Notes under the pieces: model-generated
The model's input: the letters and a program-made list of their open reading frames with translations, nothing else
What the model was told of the DNA's origin: nothing
Databases searched by the model: none
Shown here: positions 45,134 through 54,666 of the stretch, one piece after another
Position numbering within the stretch: position 1 is the stretch's first letter
Layout of the letters: each line of letters opens with the position of its first letter
Translations under genes and position numbers: made by a program
From: Ignatzschineria ureiclastica
GTDB taxonomy: Bacteria; Pseudomonadota; Gammaproteobacteria; Cardiobacteriales; Wohlfahrtiimonadaceae
Assembly (NCBI RefSeq): GCF_003121845.1
Contig: NZ_QEWQ01000004.1
Coordinates: forward strand, 288,944-352,943
Length of the DNA stretch: 64,000 bases
Direction of reading: 5' to 3'

Positions 45134-46504
45134 ATGAGTAAATTATTAACCAATTGGCAACCCGAGAATCCCCAATTTTGGGAAAAAGAGGGACGGAAAA
45201 TTGCCAAGCGAAATCTCTGGATCTCTATTCCTGCCCTCTTACTCGCCTTTGCAATCTGGCAAGTCTGGAGTGTTACAGTGATCAAATTACCTAGCGTAGG
45301 TTTTACCTATAGTGCTAATGAGCTCTTCTGGCTCGCCTCACTGCCGGCACTTTCAGGGGCAACGCTTCGTATCTTCTACTCCTTTGTCGTCCCTATTTTT
45401 GGGGGAAGACGTTGGACCGTCATCTCAACTGCAAGCTTACTTATCCCTGCCATTGGGCTAGGGTTTGCGGTACAAGATCCAACAACCCCTTATAGCTGGA
45501 TGTTTATCCTCGCTCTACTTTGTGGCTTTGGAGGGGCAAACTTTAGCTCTTCGATGTCTAATATCAGCTTCTTCTTTCCTAAATCAGAGAAAGGGGGTGC
45601 AATGGGATTAAATGCCGGTCTTGGTAACTTAGGGGTCTCAGTAGTACAATTTGTTGTCCCACTAGTGATTACAACTGGAATGTTTGCTGTCATTACTGGG
45701 GAACCGCAAGTCATTCAATCAGAGAATGGAACTAGCTATTTATGGTTACAAAATGCCGGATTTATTTGGGTACCGTTCATTCTACTCTCAACGCTATTAG
45801 CTTACTTTGGAATGAATGATATTGGGAATATTAATTCCTCATTTAAAGAGCAATCCATTATCTTCAAACGCACCCATAACTGGCTCCTCTGCTGGCTCTA
45901 TATTGGTGTATTTGGCTCTTTTATTGGGTTCTCTGCTGCTTTTCCGCTTCTTACAACACAATCATTCCCTACAATTGACCCTATGAAATATGCATTCTTA
46001 GGTCCTCTCGTAGGCGCTATTACCCGTGTCATAGGGGGTTGGTTGTCAGATAAAATCTCACCGGCACTGATTACCGGAGTAAGCTTCCTTTTAATGATTG
46101 TTGGTAGTATCGGCATTATCTTAGCCTTACCGAATGGGAGTAGTACAGGTAGTTTTACCCTTTTCTTCTGGAGCTTTATGTTGATCTTCTTCTTTAGCGG
46201 TATTGGTAACGGATCTACATTTGCCCAAGCACCTCGTGTATTTGCGCTCTTTCATCAAAAAGTACTGAAAGAGAACGGCGATCAAGCCAACATTCAAGCG
46301 ACCAAAGAATCCGCAACTGTGGTCGGTTTTATGGGCGCAATTGGGGCTTACGGTGGATTTTTAATTCCCAAAAGCTTCGGGAGCTCTATTGAGATCACCG
46401 GTAGCGTTGAAGCGGCACTTATAGGTTTTATCATCTTTTATCTTAGCTGCATTGTAGTCAATTACTACTTCTATATGCGCAAAGGCTCACCTGTCAGTTG
46501 TTAA
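45134..46504 (+). CDS. narK: NarK-type nitrate/nitrite transporter (NarK2)
   Basis: A second MFS nitrate/nitrite porter of 456 residues. The N-terminal WQPENPQFWEKEGRKIAKRNLWISIP and the motifs NISFFFPKSEKGGAMGLNAG and GAIGAYGGFLIPKSFG match the E. coli NarK/NarU nitrate-nitrite antiporter type. AGGAG precedes the ATG at 45134; an in-frame ATG at 45101 lacks one. Two NarK forms in tandem are also found in Paracoccus and Pseudomonas, where one imports nitrate and the other exchanges nitrate for nitrite. Confidence 0.92.
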   Translation: MSKLLTNWQPENPQFWEKEGRKIAKRNLWISIPALLLAFAIWQVWSVTVIKLPSVGFTYSANELFWLASLPALSGATLRIFYSFVVPIFGGRRWTVISTASLLIPAIGLGFAVQDPTTPYSWMFILALLCGFGGANFSSSMSNISFFFPKSEKGGAMGLNAGLGNLGVSVVQFVVPLVITTGMFAVITGEPQVIQSENGTSYLWLQNAGFIWVPFILLSTLLAYFGMNDIGNINSSFKEQSIIFKRTHNWLLCWLYIGVFGSFIGFSAAFPLLTTQSFPTIDPMKYAFLGPLVGAITRVIGGWLSDKISPALITGVSFLLMIVGSIGIILALPNGSSTGSFTLFFWSFMLIFFFSGIGNGSTFAQAPRVFALFHQKVLKENGDQANIQATKESATVVGFMGAIGAYGGFLIPKSFGSSIEITGSVEAALIGFIIFYLSCIVVNYYFYMRKGSPVSC

Positions 46505-46602
46505 TCGACCTCAGTTTTTAGAATCTTTATAATTTTTAGAATTACTCTTCAAGTCCCTCTTAAGGATCATTACTCTATCGAGTTTTAATGCTATCCCTCA
46601 AT

Positions 46603-46644
46603 AGCAATAAGATAAGAAAGAGAATGATCCTCTTTTTTATTGCT
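46603..46644 (+). terminator. intrinsic terminator after narK2
   Basis: AGCAATAA pairs with TTATTGCT and AAAGAG with CTCTTT inside, giving one long hairpin with a T-rich 3' side. The rest of 46505-46810 holds no gene; no clear FNR or NarL box was found. Confidence 0.65.
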
Positions 46645-46810
46645 TAGCCCAAACTGTAAAAAGAATTAGCCATACTAGCCAAAAGTATTAGATAAGGGTA
46701 ATCCTTCTTCTGCAATAAGTTGCTACTTCATAACAATAGGATTTTAAGGGCAAAACGGTACTATAAAGTCAGCTAAACAGGCTTTCTTTAACCTAGCCCT
46801 TGGAGTTGTT

Positions 46811-49800
46811 ATGAGTCACTTTCTTGATCGTTTAAATTTTTTCAGACAAACCAAAGAGACCTTTTCTCACGATCACGGTGCTGTTGTGGCCGAAGATCGT
46901 CGTTGGGAAGATGGATATCGTCAACGCTGGCAACACGATAAAATCGTTCGTTCCACACACGGCGTTAACTGTACCGGTTCTTGTAGTTGGAGAATCTTCG
47001 TCAAAAGTGGTCTAATCACTTGGGAGATGCAACAGACCGATTACCCTCGCACACGCCCAGATCTTCCGAATCACGAACCTCGTGGCTGTCCTCGGGGGGC
47101 ATCTTATAGTTGGTATGTCTATTCAGCACAACGGGTCAAATACCCAATGGTGCGTGCAGAGTTAATGCGTCTGTGGAGAAAAGAACGCGCCCATAATAAT
47201 GCGGTAGAAGCGTGGCGTAATATTACAAGTGATCCTAATTTAAGCAAGCAGTATAAAGCAGTTCGTGGCTTAGGGGGATTCGTTCGTGCCTCGTGGGATG
47301 AAGTTTATGAGATCATTGCAGCTGCCAATGCTCACACGATTAAGGAGTATGGACCTGATCGTATCTTTGGCTTCTCCCCCATTCCTGCAATGTCAATGAT
47401 TAGCTATGCCGCCGGTACTCGTTACCTAAGTCTCTTAGGAGGTGTACCGCTCTCATTCTACGATTGGTATTGTGACCTTCCCCCTTCAAGCCCTCAAATC
47501 TGGGGAGAACAGACCGATGTGGCGGAATCTGCCGATTGGTATAATTCCACTTATCTAATGGTATGGGGCTCAAATGTTCCGATGACCCGTACGCCGGATG
47601 CCCACTTCTATACAGAAGTACGTTATAAAGGCACCAAAACCGTGGCCGTCTCTTCTGACTATGGTGAAATGGTTAAATTCGGGGATATCTGGCTAGCGCC
47701 TAAACAAGGAACCGATGCGGCACTCGCAATGGCAATGGGGCACGTGATCTTAAAAGAATTCCATTTAGAGAATCCTTCAGAATATTTCACTGATTATTGC
47801 CGTCGCTTAACTGATATGCCGGTATTAGTGACACTCAAAGAGGAAAATGGCGCGCTACTTCCAAGCTATTACTTGAGAGCAAGTCACATTAATCGCCAAC
47901 TCGAAGAAGAGAATAATCCTGAATGGAAAACATTAGTATTAGATGAATTATCCGGAGAGATCCGCGCACCTAAAGGTTCTATCGGTTTTAGATGGGGCGA
48001 AAAAGGCCGTTGGAATCTACTGCAAGAGACGCGCGATAATACGGAAATTAAAGCGCAACTCACTTTAAAAGAGAATGCCGATGAGATTGTGGGAGTAACC
48101 TTCGATTACTTCGGTGGCAAGGATGCTAAATCCACGCTGGTCAAAAATGTACCAGTGAAAAAATTGACCACTGATGAGGGGGAAACACTCTATGTTGCTA
48201 CTGTTTTTGATCTGCTCTGTGCCAACTACGGTATTGATCGTGGATTTGGTGGCGAGGGTGTTGCCAAAAGTTATGAGGAAGATTGCCCTAATACGCCGGC
48301 TTGGCAAGAAAAACATACCGGTGTAAAACCTGAACTCGTCATTCAAGTTGCCCGCGAATTTGCGCAAAATGCCGATGAAACGCACGGTAAAAGTATGGTG
48401 ATTGTCGGTGCAGGTCTAAACCATTGGTATCATATGGATATGGCTTATCGTGGCATTATCAATATGTTAATGATGTGTGGTTGTATCGGTCAAAGTGGCG
48501 GTGGCTGGGCACATTATGTTGGTCAAGAAAAGTTACGTCCACAAACAGGTTGGGCACCTTTAGCCTTTGCCCTTGACTGGAATCGCCCTTCTCGACAAAT
48601 GAATGGAACCTCGTTCTTCTATGCCCATACTAGTCAATGGCGTCACGAAAAACTCTCTATGGATGAGATCGTTGCACCTTCACACACTGGCGATATGGGG
48701 AAAATCTCAACGATCGATTACAATGCAAAAGCTGAACGCCTTGGTTGGTTGCCGTCAGCACCACAATTATCTGAAAATCCGCTTAAAATTACTCAAAAAG
48801 CGATAGATGCCGGCGTTGATCCCATTGATTTTACCGTATCCGGTTTAAAATCTGGCAATATCGATATGGCGTGTAACGATCCCGATAATCCGAAAAACTT
48901 CCCACGCAATCTGTTTGTATGGCGCTCTAATATTCTTGGCTCTTCGAGTAAAGGTCACGAATACTTCTTAAAATATCTACTTGGTACTCAAAATGCAGTG
49001 ATGAGCGATGAATCTGATTGCATTAAACCAGAGAATATTAAAGTCCGCCCAGCAGTAGAGGGGAAATTAGATCTTTTAACGGTCTTAGACTTTAGAATGT
49101 CTACAACTTGTCTCTATGCGGATATTGTTCTGCCTACGGCAACTTGGTATGAGAAAGATGACTTAAATACCTCTGATATGCATCCCTTTATTCATCCATT
49201 GAGTGAAGCTGTACAACCGCTATGGGAGAGTAAGAGTGATTGGGAAATTTATAAAGGGTTAGCGAAAAAATTCTCTGAATTGGGAAAAGAGCATTTAGGC
49301 GTTCAAAAAGATTTAGTTTTAACGCCACTAATGCACGATACCCCCCAAGAATTGGGTCAACCTTTTGATGCAAAAGATTGGAAACTTGGAGAATGTGATC
49401 CTATTCCCGGAAAAACAATGCCACAAATAACCGTTGTAGAACGTGATTATGGCGCGATTTATGACAAATATACTTCTATTGGCCCCCTACTTGAAAAATT
49501 GGGCAATGGCGGTAAAGGTATTAATTGGCAAACCAACGCTGAAGTTGAGCTACTTCGTAAACTCAATAAAACCCGCGATGAGGGTGTAAGTGATCAACAA
49601 CCTCGATTAGAAACAGCGATTGATGCGGCGGAGATGATTTTAACGCTCGCCCCTGAAACCAATGGTCACGTAGCCGTCAAAGCTTGGGAAGCACTCTCTC
49701 AAAATACCGGCATTGATCATACTCATTTAGCGAAACCGCGGGAACACGATGCTATTCGGTTTAGAGATGTTCAAGCGCAACCTCGAAAAATTATCTCTTC

Positions 49801-50524
49801 TCCTACCTGGTCAGGCGTTGAGAGCGAGGAAGTGAGCTATAACGCGGGCTATACCAATGTGCACGAACTCATTCCTTGGCGCACCATTACAGGCCGTCAG
49901 CAATTCTATCAAGATCATCAATGGATGCGTGTCTTTGGCGAGGGATTTGCCAACTATCGCCCTGCCATTGATATGAAAACGACAGATAAGATGCTAGGTC
50001 AATATGGCAATGGCCAACCTGAATTAGTATTGAACTTCCTCACACCACATCAAAAATGGGGGATTCACTCAACTTATTCTGACAATATCCGAATGCTGAC
50101 CCTCTCTCGAGGTGGTCCTCACGTCTGGTTATCAGAAGTCGATGCAGCGAAGATCGGTATTGCCGATAACGACTGGGTCGAAGTCTTCAATGTCAATGGA
50201 ACGCTCGCTGCACGCACAATCGTTAGCCAACGGATTCCTGAGGGAATGATCTTGATGTACCACGCGCAAGAAAAAATCATCAATGTTCCCGGCGCGGAGA
50301 TCTCTGGAAAACGGGGTGGTATTCATAACTCTGTAACCAAAATTGTAATGAAGCCAACTCATATGATTGGTGGATATGCGCAACTCTCTTGGGGCTTTAA
50401 CTACTACGGAACAGTAGGTACCAATCGAGATGAATTAGTGGTCGTAAGAAAAATGTCGAAAGTCGAATGGTTAGATGAAGAAGTGCAATCCACTGAAAGT
50501 CTATTACTTGATGATAAGGCTTGA
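46811..50524 (+). CDS. narG: respiratory nitrate reductase alpha subunit NarG
   Basis: A 1237-residue molybdopterin enzyme that reduces nitrate to nitrite on the cytoplasmic side. The FS0 cluster ligands are His (THGVNCTGSC) plus Cys, with the last Cys in PRGCPRGAS. The molybdenum-binding Asp is in YDWYCDLPP, and QTDVAESADW and VWGSNVPMTRTPDAHF follow. GGAG lies before the ATG. No twin-arginine signal is seen, as expected for NarG. It is followed by a 180-base structured gap and narH, though nar genes are often much closer. Confidence 0.97.
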   Translation: MSHFLDRLNFFRQTKETFSHDHGAVVAEDRRWEDGYRQRWQHDKIVRSTHGVNCTGSCSWRIFVKSGLITWEMQQTDYPRTRPDLPNHEPRGCPRGASYSWYVYSAQRVKYPMVRAELMRLWRKERAHNNAVEAWRNITSDPNLSKQYKAVRGLGGFVRASWDEVYEIIAAANAHTIKEYGPDRIFGFSPIPAMSMISYAAGTRYLSLLGGVPLSFYDWYCDLPPSSPQIWGEQTDVAESADWYNSTYLMVWGSNVPMTRTPDAHFYTEVRYKGTKTVAVSSDYGEMVKFGDIWLAPKQGTDAALAMAMGHVILKEFHLENPSEYFTDYCRRLTDMPVLVTLKEENGALLPSYYLRASHINRQLEEENNPEWKTLVLDELSGEIRAPKGSIGFRWGEKGRWNLLQETRDNTEIKAQLTLKENADEIVGVTFDYFGGKDAKSTLVKNVPVKKLTTDEGETLYVATVFDLLCANYGIDRGFGGEGVAKSYEEDCPNTPAWQEKHTGVKPELVIQVAREFAQNADETHGKSMVIVGAGLNHWYHMDMAYRGIINMLMMCGCIGQSGGGWAHYVGQEKLRPQTGWAPLAFALDWNRPSRQMNGTSFFYAHTSQWRHEKLSMDEIVAPSHTGDMGKISTIDYNAKAERLGWLPSAPQLSENPLKITQKAIDAGVDPIDFTVSGLKSGNIDMACNDPDNPKNFPRNLFVWRSNILGSSSKGHEYFLKYLLGTQNAVMSDESDCIKPENIKVRPAVEGKLDLLTVLDFRMSTTCLYADIVLPTATWYEKDDLNTSDMHPFIHPLSEAVQPLWESKSDWEIYKGLAKKFSELGKEHLGVQKDLVLTPLMHDTPQELGQPFDAKDWKLGECDPIPGKTMPQITVVERDYGAIYDKYTSIGPLLEKLGNGGKGINWQTNAEVELLRKLNKTRDEGVSDQQPRLETAIDAAEMILTLAPETNGHVAVKAWEALSQNTGIDHTHLAKPREHDAIRFRDVQAQPRKIISSPTWSGVESEEVSYNAGYTNVHELIPWRTITGRQQFYQDHQWMRVFGEGFANYRPAIDMKTTDKMLGQYGNGQPELVLNFLTPHQKWGIHSTYSDNIRMLTLSRGGPHVWLSEVDAAKIGIADNDWVEVFNVNGTLAARTIVSQRIPEGMILMYHAQEKIINVPGAEISGKRGGIHNSVTKIVMKPTHMIGGYAQLSWGFNYYGTVGTNRDELVVVRKMSKVEWLDEEVQSTESLLLDDKA

Positions 50525-50584
50525 TGACCCCGCTCGCTAATGAGCGCAATAGTCAAGAAGTATCAATGGTCATCAATCTAGTGC

Positions 50585-50660
50585 GATGAAGTAGCCGGTC
50601 AGTGACAATCAACAATCCATTAAACAGGCCTGTTGGTCAATAGCTCACCCCTACTTCATC
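50585..50660 (+). promoter_or_regulatory. structured intercistronic region between narG and narH
   Basis: GATGAAGTAG (50585-50594) and CTACTTCATC (50651-50660) are perfect 10-bp complements enclosing about 56 bases, with GTGA/TCAC inside. CGCTC/GAGCG forms a smaller hairpin at about 50531-50546. No coding frame here. It may protect or process the narGHJI message. Confidence 0.45.
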
Positions 50661-50705
50661 AAACAACTATCGACATCCCACAGATTTCGCAATAAGGAAT
50701 AAATT

Positions 50706-52256
50706 ATGAAAATTAGAGCACAAATTGGAATGGTTCTAAACCTTGATAAATGTATCGGTTGCCATACCTGTTCAGTTACTTGTAAAAATGTCTGGACCAG
50801 CCGAGATGGTGTTGAATATGCTTGGTTCAATAACGTCGAAACCAAACCTGGCATTGGTTACCCTAAAAATTGGGAAGATCAGGAGATTCATAAAGGGGGC
50901 TGGGTTCGTAATAAGAAAGGGAAATTACAACTTAAGCAAGGTACGAAATTTAAAGTTCTCGGCAATATCTTTGCTAACCCTAATATGCTTAGCATTGATG
51001 ATTACTATGAACCTTTCACTTACGATTATGAGCATCTACAAAAAGCGCCAAGAATGAGTACACCTCCTACTGCGCGTCCGATCTCTGCGATTACCGGCGA
51101 GAAAATGGAGAAGATTGAGTGGGGGCCAAACTGGGAAGATGACTTAGGTGGCGAATTTAAAAAACGCGCCAAAGATCAGTTATTTGAAGGAATTCAGAAA
51201 GATATTTATGGTGCCTTTGAAAATACCTTTATGATGTATCTTCCCCGTCTTTGCGAACACTGTTTGAATCCTGCTTGTGTGGCAAGCTGTCCTGCAGGAT
51301 CAATCTATAAGCGTGAAGAAGATGGGATCGTTCTTATTGACCAGGACAAATGTCGTGGTTGGAGAATGTGTGTTTCCGGTTGTCCATACAAAAAAATCTA
51401 CTACAACTGGAAAACAGGTAAATCGGAGAAGTGTATCTTCTGTTTCCCTCGTATCGAGTCAGGTCAACCTACAATCTGTTCAGAAACCTGTGTCGGTCGT
51501 ATTCGCTATCTTGGCGTATTACTCTATGATGCTGATAAGATTAGTGATGCAGCAAGTACCGAGAATCCCGAAGATCTCTATGAATCACAATTAGATCTCT
51601 TCTTAGATCCCAATGATCCTGCTGTTGCAGCGGAAGCGCTTAAACAAGGGATTCCACAAGAGTGGATTGATGCCGCAAAAACATCTCCGGTTTATAAAAT
51701 GGCTGTTGAGTGGAAAGTGGCATTCCCATTACATCCTGAATATCGTACATTACCGATGGTTTGGTATATTCCACCGCTTTCCCCTATTCAATCAGCTATA
51801 GAATCGGGTGTGATTGGTGAAAATGGCTTAATTCCTGATGTAAATGAACTCCGTATTCCCTTGCAATATTTAGCGAATCTCTTAACTGCCGGCGATACCA
51901 ACCCTATTCTTAAAGCACTCTCGACAATGATTACAATGCGTAAATATATGCGTAATAAGACACTCTATTCGCAAGAACGCGCAGATGAAACACTATTAAA
52001 TGCGCATTTAAGTGCCAAACAGATCGAAGAGATGTATCAAATTATGGCCATTGCTAACTATGAAGATCGCTTCGTCATTCCAACGACACATAAAGAGCTC
52101 GTGGAAGATACCTTTGCAGAAAAAGGCAGCTGTGGCTTCTCATTCGGAAATGGTTGCTCAGGTGGTGTCAGTAAAGAGAGTCTCTTTGGTAATAGTAAAG
52201 CCGTTCCTATTAACCTTAATGATCTTCGCAATCGTGCGAAAATTAAACAGCTATAG
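50706..52256 (+). CDS. narH: respiratory nitrate reductase beta subunit NarH
   Basis: A 516-residue iron-sulphur subunit that passes electrons from NarI to NarG. Four cysteine groups are visible: CIGCHTCSVTCKN, CEHCLNPACVASCP, CRGWRMCVSGCPYKK (the Trp marks the 3Fe-4S cluster) and CIFCFPRIESGQPTICSETC. Length matches E. coli NarH. Confidence 0.96.
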   Translation: MKIRAQIGMVLNLDKCIGCHTCSVTCKNVWTSRDGVEYAWFNNVETKPGIGYPKNWEDQEIHKGGWVRNKKGKLQLKQGTKFKVLGNIFANPNMLSIDDYYEPFTYDYEHLQKAPRMSTPPTARPISAITGEKMEKIEWGPNWEDDLGGEFKKRAKDQLFEGIQKDIYGAFENTFMMYLPRLCEHCLNPACVASCPAGSIYKREEDGIVLIDQDKCRGWRMCVSGCPYKKIYYNWKTGKSEKCIFCFPRIESGQPTICSETCVGRIRYLGVLLYDADKISDAASTENPEDLYESQLDLFLDPNDPAVAAEALKQGIPQEWIDAAKTSPVYKMAVEWKVAFPLHPEYRTLPMVWYIPPLSPIQSAIESGVIGENGLIPDVNELRIPLQYLANLLTAGDTNPILKALSTMITMRKYMRNKTLYSQERADETLLNAHLSAKQIEEMYQIMAIANYEDRFVIPTTHKELVEDTFAEKGSCGFSFGNGCSGGVSKESLFGNSKAVPINLNDLRNRAKIKQL

Positions 52257-52265
52257 GAGAAGATT

Positions 52266-52943
52266 ATGTCAACATCTACGAATCTATCTATTTTTAAAGT
52301 GCTATCTATCTTACTGCAATATCCAACGCAAACTTGGCTAACAGAGCTACCTGAAATAGAGAGCTATAGTACAGAAACGGATCTACAATCATATCAAACC
52401 TTACAACCCCTCTTTGAGCGTCTGCAAGATGATGAGATCACATTACAAACGGAATATGTAGCAACCTTTGATCGCACACCGACCCATTCACTACATCTTT
52501 TTGAACATCTACACGGTGAAGATCGGTTGCGTGGCCAAGCGATGGTGGATCTATTAGAAACCTATCGTACAAAAGGTTTTGAGCCTACAGCTAATGAATT
52601 GCCAGATTATTTACCCCTTTTCTTAGAGTTCTTAGCGTCTATTCCAAAAGAGGAAGCACTACCGCTCTTAGGGGATGCGATTCACGTGATTCATTATATT
52701 GGAGAAAACTTGGCCAAAAACAACTCGCCCTATGCAGCGATTTTTGAGGTGATTGACCGATATTCACCGGTTAAAGCAGAACCTTTAAAAGTCGCACCTA
52801 TCCGCAATATGGAGGAGGCAATGGAACAATTTGGTCCCAATGCCGAGGGAATAGAACCTCTTCTATCGCACTCTTTTAATCTAGGGAACCACGCGCAAGG
52901 ATGTGGATCCGCGTCACTTTCCGCTTGTCACAAATGCCAATAA
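52266..52943 (+). CDS. narJ: nitrate reductase assembly chaperone NarJ
   Basis: A 225-residue cytoplasmic chaperone that inserts the molybdenum cofactor into NarG; not part of the final enzyme. All-helical, with the family region EYVATFDRTPTHSLHLFEHLHGE and DYLPLFLEFLA. AGGAGAAG lies before the ATG, nine bases after narH. The C-terminal Cys/His-containing tail (GCGSASLSACHKCQ) is uncommon in shorter relatives. Confidence 0.95.
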   Translation: MSTSTNLSIFKVLSILLQYPTQTWLTELPEIESYSTETDLQSYQTLQPLFERLQDDEITLQTEYVATFDRTPTHSLHLFEHLHGEDRLRGQAMVDLLETYRTKGFEPTANELPDYLPLFLEFLASIPKEEALPLLGDAIHVIHYIGENLAKNNSPYAAIFEVIDRYSPVKAEPLKVAPIRNMEEAMEQFGPNAEGIEPLLSHSFNLGNHAQGCGSASLSACHKCQ

Positions 52944-52953
52944 GGGAGGCATT

Positions 52954-53646
52954 ATGAATTATCTTGATACATTTCTCTTTGGGATCTACCCCTACATCGC
53001 ACTCTCGATCTTCCTCTTTGGTAGCCTTGTACGATTTGATAGAGAGCAATATAGTTGGAAATCTGATTCTAGCCAGCTATTGCAGCCTCAATATCTCCGT
53101 CTTGGAAATATTCTCTTTCACTTAGGGATTATTGGTCTCTTTTTAGGGCATTTTGTAGGACTTTTAACACCGGTTCAAGTGTGGGATTTTCTGGGCGTAA
53201 GCCATAGCAGTAAGCAAATTCTAGCAATGACTGCCGGTGGTATTATGGGAACAATAGCACTCATTGGTCTTCTGATTCTCATTTATCGTCGTTTTAGCTC
53301 GGCGCGTCTTATGGCAACATCAACGTGGCGGGATAAACTAGTCTTAATCTGGATTTTAATAACGCTACTATTAGGCCTTAGCACTATTATTGTCTCCTCA
53401 CATCATACCGATGGCGAAGAGATGCTCAAACTGATGCATTGGGCGCAATATATTGTCACCTTCCGCGGTGGTGCTGTTGATCTACTTGCCGGCGTAAGCC
53501 CGATCTTCAAAGCACATATCTTTATGGGCATTACACTCTTTGTGATCTTCCCCTTTACACGTTTAGTCCATATCTGGAGCGGTATCGGTACCGTTGCATA
53601 TTTAGGTAGAAGACCTCAATTAGTGAGAAGTCGTCGTTATGAGTAA
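52954..53646 (+). CDS. narI: respiratory nitrate reductase gamma subunit NarI
   Basis: A 230-residue cytochrome b membrane subunit with five helices that oxidises quinol and delivers electrons to NarH. Helix sequences from TFLFGIYPYIALSIFLF onward and His residues (LFHLGIIGLFLGHFVG, HIFMGITLFV, RLVHIWSG) fit the heme ligands. GGGAGG precedes the ATG at 52954; a longer frame starting at 52903 overlaps narJ and is less likely. Confidence 0.95.
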   Translation: MNYLDTFLFGIYPYIALSIFLFGSLVRFDREQYSWKSDSSQLLQPQYLRLGNILFHLGIIGLFLGHFVGLLTPVQVWDFLGVSHSSKQILAMTAGGIMGTIALIGLLILIYRRFSSARLMATSTWRDKLVLIWILITLLLGLSTIIVSSHHTDGEEMLKLMHWAQYIVTFRGGAVDLLAGVSPIFKAHIFMGITLFVIFPFTRLVHIWSGIGTVAYLGRRPQLVRSRRYE

Positions 53647-53704
53647 TAACTCACTATGAAGCTTGATCCTATAGATATAATTTTATATAATTGATTACAA
53701 CAAT

Positions 53705-53776
53705 CCCCCCAACTTCTGCCTAGTTACTATTTTTATAAATAGTTAATCTAGGAACTACAGAATTGGGGGCTATTTT
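53705..53776. terminator. large hairpin ending narGHJI
   Basis: CCCCCAA/TTGGGGG and TTCTG/CAGAA form the base (one bulge), CCTAG/CTAGG the middle, and ACTATTT/AAATAGT the top. A T-rich run follows on the plus strand. It also lies just past the stop of the minus-strand Abi gene, so it may serve both. Confidence 0.8.
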
Positions 53777-53779
53777 TAT

Positions 53780-54664
53780 CTATTTATTTTTCCATAAGAA
53801 CCAATTTTCTAATTCCAAATCGGGTTTTAATCCGAGTAGCTGTATATCAATTACCCCATTCTTTGATGTTGGAAATGTCTTTAATAATTCCCAAAACCGA
53901 TATCCCCAAGAAGAATTTGGACAGATAACCTTTAGCATTCTTTGCATTAAACAAAAATAAAAAAATACTTGGTTATTAGAAAGCTTATGAAACATTGGGT
54001 CTTTCATACCTCTTATCTTAGCTCTCCCAATTATATGTCTGTTCCATAATCTTCCGTGATGTGCAGAAATATTTCGTATCACATTAAAAGCGTGTAAATG
54101 GGTTTCTAATTGACTTCCTGAAGATAACCGATATTTTCGAGCAATTTTATCTTTATCTCTGATGTCCATATGTTTAAATAATTTAGATAAGGTACCAAAG
54201 CTAAAAATTTCACAAGCAACCCAAATAGGGATATTCCCTCCATAATATTCAATGTGATGCTGTATAAATGAATCTTTAGAATCCCTAACAGATTGATTAT
54301 AACGCTCTTTTGAGAAATTTTTGACCGACAAATGAGCTAAAGGTTCTTTTTTACCTAACAGATAAGAAATATCAACCCTAATGGCTATCTCAATTCGTTC
54401 TAAAGCATCTAATGCTAATAGCCTCAATCTTTTATCAAAAATATATAATGAAATCACATCATCAAAATGACTATCTGGTAAAAATCGATTAATAGGCTGT
54501 TTATTATGAAGCTGTTTAAATAGATACCAATATCCACTTAGTCGGTAGTAGCCCACACGCTCTAAATATGTCCTAGCTCTTTTTTTATTACTAATGATAA
54601 GCCCTCTCTCTTCTAATAAAGAGAGTTGCTCATCAAAACTTTTCCATTGCTTTAGTAATTTCAT
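53780..54664 (-). CDS. Abi_2 family (AbiD/AbiF-like) HEPN protein
   Basis: A 294-residue protein of the Abi_2 family associated with abortive infection against phages. It starts MKLLKQWKSFDEQLSLLEER, has the typical LERVGYYRLSGYWYLF and the HEPN ribonuclease motif RNISAHHGRLWNR (R197-x4-H202). HEPN proteins of this kind are RNases or toxins. It begins two bases after the stop of dihydropyrimidinase on the same strand, an unusual partner. No antitoxin is seen nearby. Its AT content looks higher than its neighbours, which hints at transfer. Confidence 0.88.
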   Translation of the reverse strand: MKLLKQWKSFDEQLSLLEERGLIISNKKRARTYLERVGYYRLSGYWYLFKQLHNKQPINRFLPDSHFDDVISLYIFDKRLRLLALDALERIEIAIRVDISYLLGKKEPLAHLSVKNFSKERYNQSVRDSKDSFIQHHIEYYGGNIPIWVACEIFSFGTLSKLFKHMDIRDKDKIARKYRLSSGSQLETHLHAFNVIRNISAHHGRLWNRHIIGRAKIRGMKDPMFHKLSNNQVFFYFCLMQRMLKVICPNSSWGYRFWELLKTFPTSKNGVIDIQLLGLKPDLELENWFLWKNK

Positions 54665-54666
54665 TT

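Noticed and set aside
50651-50854. A 67-codon minus-strand frame over the narH start
   Set aside because: It is the reverse complement of the conserved narH N-terminus and the intercistronic stem.
52903-52953. Longer start for narI
   Set aside because: It would overlap the narJ end and lacks a ribosome site; the ATG at 52954 has GGGAGG and matches the family start.
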